DNA of 64,000 nucleotides from Bog-532 sp963720945 (GCA_963720945.1 CAVRHH010000002.1:172670-236669); one strand, 5' to 3'. Positions 42,558 to 52,802 are shown, counted from the stretch's first letter. Made by a program: numbers and translations. Notes: generated from the letters alone by a model not told the origin.

Positions 42558-44818
42558 CCGCCCACGGCGCGGTCCTCGTCCCCGGGGGCCGGGCCGGTCC
42601 CCCGATCGTGGGCCAGCCACACCACGGCCAGCGGCGGCACCGTCAGCTCGGCGGAGTATTCCAGGTCGTTCCAGCTGATCGCCTCGGCCGTGACGTCCCC
42701 GGTGAGGGCGTTGCTGCCGCCGAACTCTGAGCTGTCGGAATTGAAGATCTCCACCCAGCGCCCTGGCTGGGGAAGCCCGACGCGGTAGCCGTGCCGCAGC
42801 ACCGGGGTGAGGTTCGCCACGCAGGCGATGGTGCGCCCGGCGGACACCGGGAACCGGAGAAACGACAGCACGCTGTTGTCCGCGTCGTTCGGGTCGATCC
42901 AGCGGAAGCCGGTCCAGTCGAAGTCCTGCTCCCAGAGGGCAGGTTCCCGGCGGTAGACGGTGTTGAGCGCCCGGACCATGGCCTGCACTCCCGCGTGCTC
43001 GGGATAGTCGAGCAGGTGCCAGTCGATGCTGCGATCGTGGTGCCACTCGTCGTTCTGGCCGATCTCGCCGCCCATGAAGAGCAGCGGCCGGCCGGGATGC
43101 GCCCACATCCAGGCCAGCAGCGCGCGCAGGTTCGCGAACTGCTGCCAGCGGTCCCCGGGCATCCGGCTGAGCAGCGATCCCTTGCCGTGTACCACCTCGT
43201 CGTGGCTCAGGGGCAGGATGAAGTTCTCGGTGAAGGCGTACAGCAGGGCGAACGTCAGCTCGTGGTGGTGGTAGCGCCGGTGGATGGGCTCCTTGCTGAA
43301 GTACACCAGCGTGTCGTTCATCCACCCCATATTCCATTTGAAGCCGAAGCCGAGGCCGCCCAGGTAAGTGGGGCGGGAGACGGCCGGCCAGGAGGTGGAC
43401 TCCTCCGCCACCAGCATGGCGGACGGGTGGTGGCGGTACACGACCTCGTTGACTTCCTTGATGAAGTCGATGGCTTCCAGGTTCTCCCGGCCCCCGAAAC
43501 GGTTGGTGACCCACTCGCCCTCCCGGCGCGAGTAGTCCAGATAGAGCATGGAGGCGACCGCGTCCACGCGCAGCCCGTCGATGTGGAACTCCTCGATCCA
43601 GTACAGCGCGTTGGCGAGCAGGAAGTTGCGCACCTCGTGGCGCCCGTAGTTGAAGACCAGGGTGCCCCAGTCCGGGTGCTCGCCCAGCCGCGGGTCGGCG
43701 TGCTCGTACAGCGCCGAGCCGTCGAAGCGGGCCAGCGCCCAGTCGTCCTTGGGGAAGTGCCCGACCACCCAGTCGACGATGACGCCAATGCCGGCCTCGT
43801 GCAGCCGGTCGACCAGGAAGCGGAAATCGTCGGGTGTCCCGAACCGGGCCGTCGGCGCGTAGTAGCCGGTGACCTGGTACCCCCACGAACCGGTGAACGG
43901 GTACTCCGCCACCGGGAGGAACTCCACGTGGGTGAATCCGAGGTCGGTCAGGTACCCCGGCAGGATGTCAGCCGTCTCGCGGTAGGTCAGCGGGCGCCAT
44001 CCGTCGCCGTCCTGGGTCAGCCGCCACGAGCCCAGATGGCATTCGTAGATCGATACCGGCGCGTGCAGCAGGTCGGTGGCCGCCCGTTCGGCGAACCAGG
44101 CCGCGTCCTGCCACTCGTACTCGCTCCGGGTGACCACGCTGGCCGTGGCCGGCGGAACCTCGGTGGCGAAAGCGAACGGGTCCGCCCGCAGGCTGAGCTG
44201 ACCCTGCTGGCTGACCACCTCGAACTTGTAGTGAGCGCCGGGACCGATCCCCGGCAGGAAGATCTCCCACACGCCGGAGCTGCCCAGGGACCGCATCGGG
44301 TTCAGGCGGCCGTCCCAGCCGTTGAAGTCGCCCACCACCCGGACCGCCTGGGCGCCGGGTGCCCACACCGCGAACGATGTGCCCGTCGTTCCCTGGTGCA
44401 CGCGCACCTGGGCGCCGAGGTGGCGCCACAGTCCCTCGTGCCGGCCCTCGGCGAGCAGGTGCAGGTCGAGGGGCCCGAGGGTGGGCCAGAAACGGTAGGG
44501 GTCGGCGGCGGTGACGACCGTGCCATCGGGATAGGTAATTTCCAGCAGATAGTCCGGGACCGCCGCCCCCTCGAGGACGCCGGCGAACACCCCGGCCGGG
44601 TGCACGCAGCGCATCGGGATCCGCTGCCCCCCGGCGAGAATGGTCATGGTGGCCGCGCCGGGGCGCCACCCGCGGATCACTACGTGGTCGTGGCCGTCGG
44701 CGTCGTGCACCAGGTGCGCGCCCAGCACGTGGTGCGGATCGTGGTGCTGTCCAGCAACCAGGCGATCCAGGTCCGGATCTTCCACGCTGAGGACGTTTTC
44801 GCTCGGTGCGCTCATCAC
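42554..44818 (-). CDS. glgB: 1,4-alpha-glucan branching enzyme GlgB
   Basis: A 754-residue GH13 enzyme that makes alpha-1,6 branches in glycogen. It has the N-terminal extension (about 1-110), a CBM48 domain (about 125-225; GTSFAVWAPGAQAVRVVGDF) and a catalytic barrel: FTHVEFLPVAEYPFTGSWGY, DGLRVDAVASML with the nucleophile Asp, LVAEESTSWP with the acid/base Glu, and LPLSHDEVVHGKGSLL with the transition-state Asp. A beta C-terminal domain closes the protein. Standard long actinobacterial GlgB length. ATG 44818 is followed by a second ATG. No other glg gene is next to it here, unlike the usual glgE operon. Confidence 0.95.
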
Positions 44819-44975
44819 TGGCCCCTTCGGTGCGGCGATTTCCCATGCAAGCTCAGATCAGGCGGACGCGCCAGGGCAGGATCCGGATTGAAATGTTAAG
44901 GGCGGGTAAACCCACTGTGCCGGGACCGGTGAGGCCGCGTGAGCTCACCGCCGGTGGACAGCAAGGGAGCGTACC

Positions 44976-45146
44976 ATGACCGTCCGGCCCGCCAACTGCG
45001 CCCACCTGCACAGCGCTTTCGGCCCAGGATGCCCCTACTGCCACCCGCCCCGGTCCGAACGGGCGCTGGACGGCCCGGCCATGGTCGGGGCCCGGGGCGC
45101 CGTGGCCGACGAGCCGGAAACTGGCCGGGAGAGCCAGCCGTCCTAG
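44976..45146 (+). CDS. Small Cys/His-rich protein (56 residues)
   Basis: A short frame from ATG 44976 (AAGGGAGC upstream) to TAG 45146. The N-terminal half contains NCAHLHSAFGPGCPYCHPP: Cys8, His10 and His12, then Cys19, Cys22 and His23. The close CPYC pair suggests one zinc knuckle or redox site. The C-terminal half is hydrophilic and Ala/Gly/Glu-rich. The frame lies in the gap between glgB and the Aat-like gene and ends one base before the convergent Aat-like stop. I know of no family; coding status is supported by codon-like GC usage, a plausible ribosome site and tight packing, not by homology. Confidence 0.55.
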   Translation: MTVRPANCAHLHSAFGPGCPYCHPPRSERALDGPAMVGARGAVADEPETGRESQPS

Positions 45147-45938
45147 CTAATAGCTAACCCGGCCGGCGGCGATGACCCGGCGTGCGGGAAGCGGCTCGCG
45201 GGGAAGCGCGACGCGTGCGGCCGCCCCGCCCAGCGCGGCCAGGTAGCCGTCCCGGGACATCAGGACGGCGCCGAGTGACCGCAGGAACGGGCTGTCCCAT
45301 TGCGCGTCGATCAGCACGCCGCCGGCCTGGGCGAGCCGTGCGGCCATATCCGCGACCGCGATCCTCGCCGCCTCCGGCCGCCGGCTGAACATCGAGTCCC
45401 CGCTCAGCGCCCGGCCGACGCCGACCCCGAGAGCACCGCCGATCAGGTCGCTGTCCTGCCATACCTCGATGCTGTGCGCCCAGCCCTGCTCGTGCAGCGC
45501 GGTCATGCTCGCCAGCAGTGCGTCGGTGAACCAGCGCGGCTCACGTCCCGCCCGGCATTCCTCGGCGACCCGGCCGAACGCACGGTCCGCGGTCGTCCAG
45601 GCGTGGCCACGCTGCAGCTGCTTCCGGGCGTTGCGGCCGAGGTGCACGCCGGTGACGCTGATCACCGGGCGCGGGTCAGGTGACCACCACGCCACCTGGT
45701 ATGGATCGCCGGCTGTGCGGCTTACCACGCCGATGCTGCCCTCGGTGACCCGGTCCTCATAACGGAATTCGTTGATGTCCCGCGCGAATTCATCGGCCGC
45801 CGGGAACGGGAAAATTCCGCGCTGGTAGGCACCGAGAATGCTGGCCGGGCTCAGGTCAGCGGAGAAAGCGACCGGGCCGTTCGCCGCGGATGGCGTGATC
45901 TCAAACGAGTCCCAGCCGGGACAGCAGCGCATCGTCAC
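45147..45938 (-). CDS. Leucyl/phenylalanyl-tRNA-protein transferase-like enzyme (Aat-like)
   Basis: A 263-residue GNAT-fold protein of the L/F-transferase family. Recognised blocks are DLSPASILGAYQRGIFPF, WWSPDPRPVISV, WAHSIEVWQDSDLIGGALGV, GDSMFSRR and LIDAQWDSPFLRSLGA. True Aat enzymes transfer Leu or Phe from tRNA to protein N termini. Several signature residues differ: GGLYG is GGALG, GESMF is GDSMF, and the SKxAL segment is ARIAV. A roughly 25-residue insert follows FPFPA. Its ATG overlaps the stop of the NRPS gene by four bases, so both are translated together. A role in tRNA-dependent modification of the NRPS product is an attractive alternative to the N-degron role. Confidence 0.82.
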   Translation of the reverse strand: MTMRCCPGWDSFEITPSAANGPVAFSADLSPASILGAYQRGIFPFPAADEFARDINEFRYEDRVTEGSIGVVSRTAGDPYQVAWWSPDPRPVISVTGVHLGRNARKQLQRGHAWTTADRAFGRVAEECRAGREPRWFTDALLASMTALHEQGWAHSIEVWQDSDLIGGALGVGVGRALSGDSMFSRRPEAARIAVADMAARLAQAGGVLIDAQWDSPFLRSLGAVLMSRDGYLAALGGAAARVALPREPLPARRVIAAGRVSY

Positions 45939-48900
45939 GGTGCGGGGCGCCGTCCGTTGCTGGCCGGGGAACGGGAAGAGCCCGCCGCGGCGCCGGGATC
46001 GCGCAGGTAACCGGTGGCGATAAGGCGATTGATGGTGAGGTCGAGCAGCCTTTCGCCGACGGCCGGGAAAACAATGCTGCTGTCCCGCAGCGCGTATTCG
46101 GTGTGGGACCGGGTGTAGGACGGGAAGATGTGCCCCAGGTACATCTCCGCCACGGTCAGGCCAGTTTCCTGATCGCGGTCGACGAAGAGCGGCACGAATG
46201 CGGTCATCGGGTGGCCAGGATGGTCCGCGGCGTACTTCAGCAGCTCATCGATCCATTCTTGGTAGGGAATCTCGCGGATGCTGAATCCGTGCGTGCGCAG
46301 CCGGTCAACCAGGGATCCCAGCGGCGCCCGGCGCGAGCTGGCCAGGTGGTAGGTGTGCCCGGCGGCCGCGGAATGCGTGGAGATGTGCGTGATGGCGGCC
46401 GCGCAGATATCGGCGGGCACGAAGTCGAGCGGCAGGTCGATATCCGGGGCCACGCCCGCGTCCGTGATAAACCGGACCAGGGCGTACATTTCGGTAGCGG
46501 TATTCCAGGCGCCGGTACGGTCATCCCCGGTGATGTCCAGCGGGCGGTAGATGGCCACCGGCAGGCCCGCCCGTGCGGCGTTCCTGAGCAGCTCCTCGGC
46601 GACGAATTTGGTTTCCAGGTAGCCCATGCGCAGCTGGTCCGCGTACGCGAGCGGGGTGTCCTCGGTCACCTCGCGGACGCCCATCGCGCCGAAACCGGCA
46701 AGCACGGCCGTACTGGAGATGAAGTGGACCGGTATGCCCCGGTACCGGCCCGCCAGCCGGATCAGTTCCCGGGTCCCGGTCACGTTGGTGGCGCGCAGCT
46801 CCTCGTACGGGTAGATGAAGTTGACGACCGCGCCGGCGTGGTAGATGGCATCGACGCTCTCCGCCAGCTCGCTGAAGGTGCCGGGGGGCAGGCCAAGTTC
46901 CGGCTCGGCGAGATCCCCGGGCAGCGGTACGATCCGGCGGAGATCCAGGTCGCCGAGCGCGTACCGCCCGGCCGTGTGAGTGATGCGCCGCAGCGCGTCC
47001 GGCGCATCCGGTGCCCGGACGAGGCAGTGGATCCGTGCCGTCGTCGATCGCAGCAGCTCGCGCAGCAGATGGATACCTAGGAAACCGGTCGCCCCGGTCA
47101 GCAGCACCTCGCGTGGTTCCCGCCATCGCGGCGGCGGCCCCGCATGCCGCTCGATGGCGTGGTCAAGTTCGGCCTCGCGGGCGACGTCGATGTGATGGTC
47201 CGCGCCGCCCTCGGCCAGCGTTCCCGCCCGGGCGTCGTCGGTGGCCTGCGCGAAATTCCGCAGGGTGGGCTGGCGGAGCAGGCAGCGGGTGAGCGGGCGG
47301 ATGTGGCCCGGGCTGATCCCGAACATGACCCGGACGTGCGCGAGCATCTCCGCAGCCCGGAGTGAGTCACCGCCCAGCAGGAAGAAGTCGTCGTCCAGGC
47401 CGACCGGCCCGGTCTGCAGGACCCGGGACCACAGGTGTGCCATGCCCGCCTGCAGCGGCGAATACCCCTGGCCGGTGTTCCCGCTCGCGCCGATCGCGGG
47501 CGCCGGGAGGGCCTGCCGGTCGAGGGTGCCGTCTGGCGCCCGCGGCAACTGGCCGACCTCGACGAACAGCCCGGGAACCATGGAACCGGGCACCCGCGCG
47601 GCCAGGAATTCCCGCAGGCACTCGCCGGACGGCGGGTCCTGTGCCGGGCCGGCCGGGCCGCCCGGCGGCCCGGCGCGGCCGCGGGTGTAGTAGGCGGCCA
47701 GCTGGCGGTGGCCGGGGTCCCCGTACACGAGAACGGCGGCCTCACCCACACCGGGATGGCGGGTGAGAGCGCTTTCGATCTCGGCCGGCTCGATGCGGAA
47801 GCCGCGCACCTTGATCTGGCGGTCCGCGCGCCCGATGACCTCCAGGCACTGATCCGTGCGCCAGCGCCCGATGTCTCCGGTCCGGTACATCCTGCCGCCG
47901 GGCACGGTGCTGTACGGATTCGGCAGGAACCGCTCGGCGGTGAGGCCCGGCCTGCCCAGGTAACCCCGTGCGACGCCGCAGCCGCCGATGTAGATCTCGC
48001 CCTCCGCACCCTCCGGAACCGGGGCCAGCGTTTCGCTGAGCACGAGCACCTGCGTGTGCGGGAGCGGCCTGCCCGCCGGCACCCGGCCGGACGGTGCCCA
48101 GGTGGCCGGATCCCGGGGCACGGGGAACAGGGTGGACGTGATCGCCACCTCGGTCAGCCCGTACGCATTCAGCAGGATCGCTCCCGGCGCCGCGTCCATC
48201 GCCGCCGTGCAGTCCGCCGGTACGGCCATCTCCCCGCCGGTGATCATGAGCCGGATGCTGCGCAGCCGCTCATCGCCGGGCTGGGTGATCGCCAGCAGCT
48301 GGTGCCAGTACACGGGCGCCAGGTCAGCCACGGTGACCTGCTCCTCCTCGAGGTAGCGGAGGAGGTCGGTGGGGGCCACCGTTCCCGGTGGCGGCAGCAT
48401 AAGCGTCGCCCCGCTGCACAAGGTCACCAGGATCTGCTCCACCGACGTGTCAAAACCCAGCGAAGCGAGCTGGAGCACGCGGTCCTGCGCGCAAATCTGG
48501 TACTGGCGCGACAGTTCCTGGATGGTGCAGGCCAGGGCGGCGTGGCTGACGGCCACCGCCTTGGGGTGACCGGTCGAGCCAGACGTGTGGATGACGTACG
48601 CGAGGTTGCCCGCCGCCGCGCGCGCATCGGGGGCAGCCGTGGCCCGTTCCGGCGGATCGGCGCTCAGTCCGCCGGTCACCAGCAGCCGGGCGCCCGTTCC
48701 CGGGAACGCCCCGGCGTCCGCGCCGTTCACCATGATGACCGCGGGACGGGCTTCCTCGCACATCTGGGTCAGCCGCGCGGCCGGCAGCGATGGGTCCAGC
48801 GGCAGGTACGCAGCGCCCGCCTTCAGCACCGCGAGCAGGCACCGGATCGCGGCGATGCCGCGGGCCTGGCAGACGCCGGCCAGGCCCTCCGGGCCAGCCC

Positions 48901-49351
48901 CCAGTTCCCGGAGATGATGGGCCAGCTGGTTCGCCGACTCATCGAGCTCGCGGTACGTCAGCCGCTCACCCCCGGCGTCCACCGCGGTCGCATGCGGCTG
49001 GCGGGCAGCGTGCGCACCGAAGAGGCCGAGGACGGATGGCCCGTTGCGGGGATGCGCGATGCCGCCGTGAGGTGGCGCGCCTCTTCCTGATTCGCCCGGG
49101 TCATCCGGATCCGGGTGGCCGGCCCGGATTCCGGCCGGGGTGATATCCCGCCAGAGAGCGGCGACCACGGCCTGGCATGCGGGCCTGGGCATCACGGCCG
49201 ATCGCCGGCTCCACCCGTCCGGCAGGGCCAGATCTGCTCGCCAGATCGCGTGCTGCCCCTCCCCGTTGGCGACCACGGTAAAGCCGCCTTGCCCGGGCGG
49301 CGGCGCTATCACCTGACTTGGCGTGATATTCGATGTGCTGCTATCGGCCAT
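45935..49351 (-). CDS. MbtH-adenylation-PCP-reductase non-ribosomal peptide synthetase
   Basis: About 1138 residues from ATG 49351; earlier starts exist but precede the first domain without similarity. Order: an N-terminal MbtH-like domain (GGFTVVANGEGQHAIWRADL, then PDGW), an adenylation domain (GERLTYRELDESANQLAHHL, HTSGSTGHPKAVAVSH, LGFDTSVEQ, NAYGLTEVAITSTLF, YRTGDIGRW), a PCP (LGGDSLRAAE) and a thioester reductase (LLTGATGFLGIHLLREL, RMGYLETKFVAEE with the Tyr/Lys pair). There is no condensation domain. It should activate one amino acid and release it by NADPH reduction as aldehyde or alcohol. Selectivity residues read about D-T-E-D-I-G-A-I-T. The usual A10 Lys is Thr (DGTLDR). Confidence 0.88.
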   Translation of the reverse strand: MADSSTSNITPSQVIAPPPGQGGFTVVANGEGQHAIWRADLALPDGWSRRSAVMPRPACQAVVAALWRDITPAGIRAGHPDPDDPGESGRGAPPHGGIAHPRNGPSVLGLFGAHAARQPHATAVDAGGERLTYRELDESANQLAHHLRELGAGPEGLAGVCQARGIAAIRCLLAVLKAGAAYLPLDPSLPAARLTQMCEEARPAVIMVNGADAGAFPGTGARLLVTGGLSADPPERATAAPDARAAAGNLAYVIHTSGSTGHPKAVAVSHAALACTIQELSRQYQICAQDRVLQLASLGFDTSVEQILVTLCSGATLMLPPPGTVAPTDLLRYLEEEQVTVADLAPVYWHQLLAITQPGDERLRSIRLMITGGEMAVPADCTAAMDAAPGAILLNAYGLTEVAITSTLFPVPRDPATWAPSGRVPAGRPLPHTQVLVLSETLAPVPEGAEGEIYIGGCGVARGYLGRPGLTAERFLPNPYSTVPGGRMYRTGDIGRWRTDQCLEVIGRADRQIKVRGFRIEPAEIESALTRHPGVGEAAVLVYGDPGHRQLAAYYTRGRAGPPGGPAGPAQDPPSGECLREFLAARVPGSMVPGLFVEVGQLPRAPDGTLDRQALPAPAIGASGNTGQGYSPLQAGMAHLWSRVLQTGPVGLDDDFFLLGGDSLRAAEMLAHVRVMFGISPGHIRPLTRCLLRQPTLRNFAQATDDARAGTLAEGGADHHIDVAREAELDHAIERHAGPPPRWREPREVLLTGATGFLGIHLLRELLRSTTARIHCLVRAPDAPDALRRITHTAGRYALGDLDLRRIVPLPGDLAEPELGLPPGTFSELAESVDAIYHAGAVVNFIYPYEELRATNVTGTRELIRLAGRYRGIPVHFISSTAVLAGFGAMGVREVTEDTPLAYADQLRMGYLETKFVAEELLRNAARAGLPVAIYRPLDITGDDRTGAWNTATEMYALVRFITDAGVAPDIDLPLDFVPADICAAAITHISTHSAAAGHTYHLASSRRAPLGSLVDRLRTHGFSIREIPYQEWIDELLKYAADHPGHPMTAFVPLFVDRDQETGLTVAEMYLGHIFPSYTRSHTEYALRDSSIVFPAVGERLLDLTINRLIATGYLRDPGAAAGSSRSPASNGRRPAP

Positions 49352-49474
49352 GTTTGACAGTTCTGCTCGTGCGCGCATGCCAGTAGATGTCCGGAACGGC
49401 GCGCCCAGGCCGTTGCGCCGCGCGGGTGATGGTCCTTCGATGGCCCTTTCTACCCACTGTGAGCAGACTGACAC

Positions 49475-49667
49475 ACTTTTAGGTCACCGAACGTAAGGCC
49501 GGCGGTGCGATTTAATACATATAAGACTTATCGGTCTCACTGCGGGCGGCGCCATGCCATAGGCACGCGCCGGTGTGCCGTTGCGCCGGGGGAAAGATCA
49601 TACTGAGAACATGGCGCGCTACCGGGGAAAGCGCGTAGGGGCGTAAAGCAGGCTTGGGGGGATTGGC
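49475..49667. promoter_or_regulatory. Divergent gap between NRPS and GGDEF/EAL genes
   Basis: About 190 bases without a gene. AT-richer islands include TTTAATACATATAAGACTTATCGG (around 49510-49535), which could hold -10 elements, and GAAAGATCATACTGAGAACATGG. A GGGGGGAT ribosome site precedes the TTG start at 49668. No dyad was identified. Confidence 0.3.
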
Positions 49668-52600
49668 TTGACATCTCGGCAGCGTCTATTGGCGGCCTAT
49701 GTCATCTGGCTGGCGGTGCTCATTGCGGCGTATTACGGGCTGCCCGGAGTGCGGTCCGAGACGTGGGCCCTGATCGGCCTGAGCGGTGTCAGTGCCATCG
49801 TGGCCGGGGTCATCATCAACCGCCCCGCCCGCAAGGCCCCCTGGCTGCTGCTGGCCGGGGCAAACCTGAGCTTTATCGCGGGCCAGACCAGCTTTCTCGT
49901 GCTGACGCAGATCGGGGCGAAGGTTCCCTTTCCCTCTTTTGCGGATGTCCTGTACCTGCTGACGTATCCGCTGTACGCCGCCGGATTGCTGATTTTCATC
50001 TGGTGGCGCACCCCGGACGGTGACCGGCGGAGCCTTATCGATGCTCTGACCCTGACCGTCGGCCTGGCCTTGCTGTCCTGGATTTACCTGATCCTGCCCT
50101 ATGTGCACAACCCCGCGCTGTCGTCGCTGCAGAAATGCGTCGCGATCGCGTACCCGCTGGGCGATGTGCTGGTCCTGGCCATGCTCGCCCGGCTGCTCGC
50201 GCCGGGGACCGCTCGCGCCAGGTCGGTTCAGCTGCTGACGCTCGGGACGGTCGGCATGCTGGTCTCCGACGTACTGTTCGGGCTCATCCAGCTCTACGGG
50301 TCATTTCACAACGGGACAATCGCCGACCTCGGCTGGGCGGTCCTTTACGGAGCGTGGGGTGCCGCGGCCCTGCACCCGGCGATGTCCGAGCTCACGCAGC
50401 CGGTTTCGGCGCAGCCGGCGGTGGCGTCGCCACGCCGGCTGACCGTGCTCATGCTCGCGTCGCTGGTCGCCCCGGCCGTGCTGTTCATCCAGTCGGTCCG
50501 GGGCCAGTACCGCGACGACGATGTGATCGCGGTCTTTTCCGCCGTCCTCTTCCTGCTCGTGCTCTCCCGACTATGGGACGTGGCGGCGTCGCACCGCCGC
50601 TCGCTGGCCCGTGAGCGCGCGGTACGGATGGCCGGCGCGTCTCTCGCCGCGGCCGCCACCGTGGAGGAGGCGGCCGTCGCGGTGCGGCGGGTAGCGGCGA
50701 CCCTGGCCGGACCGGACTCGCCGTCTGAGGCGCTGCTCCTGGTCCGGGACGACGGTAATTTCCGCGCCGTCGCGGCCGACTGCGCTGATCCCGCCGCGAT
50801 GAGCCGGCTCGCGGAACCGGCCGAAGCGTGGCTGCCGCTGCTCACCGGGTCGGTGCCGCTGTTCGTGCCGGCCGCGAAGCTCGGTACGCAGGCCAGGGCG
50901 CTGCTGCCCGGCGGCGACGGGATCCTGCTCTGCCCGCTGACGCTCCGGGACCGGCCGTCGGGCGACCCGCTCATCGGGGCGCTGGCCGCATTCGGTGAAC
51001 AGCGGACGCTGGCCAGCCTGTCGCTGACCTTTGAAATCCTGGCTCATCAGGTCGCGCTGGCGGTCGAGCGCGTCACGCTGAGCCAGGAAGTCATCCGCCA
51101 GCGCAGCGAGGCCTACTTCCGGACGCTCGTCCAGGACACCTCTGACGTCATCCTCATCGTCGGTGACGACGGGAAGGTCGGGTACGCGACGCCCTCGGCG
51201 AAGAGCATCTTCGGCGACGTCAGCGTGGAGGGCGCCGCCCTCTGGGAGCTGGTCGCGGACGGCGGGCGGGCCGAGGTCGTCCGCGCGCTGAACCGGATGC
51301 GGAGATACGTGGGGCACAGCTCCTACTACGAGGACTGGCAGATCACCCGGCGCGACGGCCTTAACGTCCAGGTCCAGGTCAGGTGCAGCGACCTGCGCGG
51401 CGATGACACCGTGGGCGGCCTGGTCCTGACGATGCGGGACGTGACCGAGCAGCGTCAGCTGGAGAATGAGCTGAAGCACCGCGCCTTCCACGACGCGCTG
51501 ACCGGGCTGCCCAACCGGCTGCTGTTCCAGGACCGCACCTCCCGCGCTCTCGCCCGGGCCAGGCGCGACGGGACGACGACCGGCGTGCTGTTCGTGGATC
51601 TGGACGATTTCAAGGTCACCAACGACACGATGGGCCACAGCGTCGGCGACGAACTCCTGGCCGCGGCCGCGATACGGCTGTCCTCCGTGGTCCGGGACTG
51701 CGACACCGCGGCGCGGCTCGGCGGCGATGAATTCGCGCTGCTCATCGAGGAGGCCCCGGATCCGGCCGCGGTGGAGGCCTTTGCCGAGCACGTGGTCGGC
51801 GCCTTCAGCGAGCCGTTCGCGCTCGCTGACGGTTCGGTGATCACCACCGCCACGGTCGGCGTGGCCACGACGGCGGACAGTGCCGACGTGGACGAGTTGC
51901 TCCGCCACGCGGACCTGGCCTTGTACGCCGCCAAGACGGCCGGCAAACGGCAGTGGCGCCGCTACCAGCCCGTGCTGAGTGCCGGGATGATCCGCCGCCG
52001 GGAGGTGCAGGCCGCGCTGCAGGAGGCGATCACCAGCTCTGGCTTTACCCTCGTGTATCAGCCCATCGTGGCTCTGAGCAGCGGCGAAGTCGCCGGGTTC
52101 GAAGCCCTGGTGCGGTGGCCTCATCCGCAGTGGGGCATGATGCAGCCCGACCAGTTCATCGAGCTGGCCGAGGAGACCGGCCACATTGTTCCGCTCGGCT
52201 CCTGGGTTCTCGGGCAGGCGGCGGCCGAGATCGTCCAGTGGCGGCGCCGGCTAGCGCATCAGAGGCCGCTGTACGTCAGCGTGAACGTCTCGGCCCGCCA
52301 GCTCCGCGACCCCGGCTTTGTCGACGGCGTGCGGCGTGTCCTGGGGGAGACGGGCCTGACCCCGTCGGCGCTGATGCTCGAGCTCACCGAGAGCGTGCTG
52401 CTGCGCCGGGACGACCGGATTCACGCCGACCTGAGGGAGCTGAAGGCCATCGGCGTGAAGCTGGCTATCGACGACTTCGGTACCGGGTACTCATCGCTGA
52501 GCTACCTGCGGGAACTGCCGATAGACGTCCTCAAGATAGACAAGTCCTTCGTCGATGGCATCGCCGTCTCCGAGCAGCGGCTGGCCCTCGTGGAAGGCAT

Positions 52601-52802
52601 CATCCGGATCGCCAGGACACTGCATCTCGCCGTCATTGCCGAGGGCATCGAGACCGAGGTGCAGCGGGATCTGCTGGTCTCCATGGGCTGCCAGTACGGC
52701 CAGGGATACCTGCTGGCCATGCCGGTGGCCCCGGTGCAGGCCGAAGCGCTCGTCCGGGTCGGCCGCAGCCTGGTCCCCGAGCTGCCCCGGGTCAGCAGCT
52801 GA
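49668..52802 (+). CDS. Membrane PAS-GGDEF-EAL cyclic-di-GMP enzyme
   Basis: A 1044-residue protein starting with TTG after GGGGGGATTGGC. The first 300 residues hold about eight to nine hydrophobic segments, a membrane sensor region. A GAF-like region (about 320-470) follows, then a PAS domain (about 485-600; VILIVGDDGKVGYATPSAKS). The GGDEF domain is intact (RLGGDEFALLIEE near 690), with DALTGLPNRLLFQDR. The EAL domain is intact with GFEALVRWPHP, ELTESVLLRRD, AIDDFGTGYSSLSYLRELP and KIDKSFVDG. It can thus both make and degrade cyclic di-GMP, linking a membrane or ligand signal to second-messenger level. It converges on a VOC gene 42 bases away. Confidence 0.93.
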   Translation: MTSRQRLLAAYVIWLAVLIAAYYGLPGVRSETWALIGLSGVSAIVAGVIINRPARKAPWLLLAGANLSFIAGQTSFLVLTQIGAKVPFPSFADVLYLLTYPLYAAGLLIFIWWRTPDGDRRSLIDALTLTVGLALLSWIYLILPYVHNPALSSLQKCVAIAYPLGDVLVLAMLARLLAPGTARARSVQLLTLGTVGMLVSDVLFGLIQLYGSFHNGTIADLGWAVLYGAWGAAALHPAMSELTQPVSAQPAVASPRRLTVLMLASLVAPAVLFIQSVRGQYRDDDVIAVFSAVLFLLVLSRLWDVAASHRRSLARERAVRMAGASLAAAATVEEAAVAVRRVAATLAGPDSPSEALLLVRDDGNFRAVAADCADPAAMSRLAEPAEAWLPLLTGSVPLFVPAAKLGTQARALLPGGDGILLCPLTLRDRPSGDPLIGALAAFGEQRTLASLSLTFEILAHQVALAVERVTLSQEVIRQRSEAYFRTLVQDTSDVILIVGDDGKVGYATPSAKSIFGDVSVEGAALWELVADGGRAEVVRALNRMRRYVGHSSYYEDWQITRRDGLNVQVQVRCSDLRGDDTVGGLVLTMRDVTEQRQLENELKHRAFHDALTGLPNRLLFQDRTSRALARARRDGTTTGVLFVDLDDFKVTNDTMGHSVGDELLAAAAIRLSSVVRDCDTAARLGGDEFALLIEEAPDPAAVEAFAEHVVGAFSEPFALADGSVITTATVGVATTADSADVDELLRHADLALYAAKTAGKRQWRRYQPVLSAGMIRRREVQAALQEAITSSGFTLVYQPIVALSSGEVAGFEALVRWPHPQWGMMQPDQFIELAEETGHIVPLGSWVLGQAAAEIVQWRRRLAHQRPLYVSVNVSARQLRDPGFVDGVRRVLGETGLTPSALMLELTESVLLRRDDRIHADLRELKAIGVKLAIDDFGTGYSSLSYLRELPIDVLKIDKSFVDGIAVSEQRLALVEGIIRIARTLHLAVIAEGIETEVQRDLLVSMGCQYGQGYLLAMPVAPVQAEALVRVGRSLVPELPRVSS

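Noticed and set aside
42791..44899. 702-codon plus-strand frame over glgB
   Set aside because: Fully antisense to glgB with all catalytic motifs on the other strand; composition (Val/Arg/Glu/Gln-rich) is that of a reverse-complement shadow.
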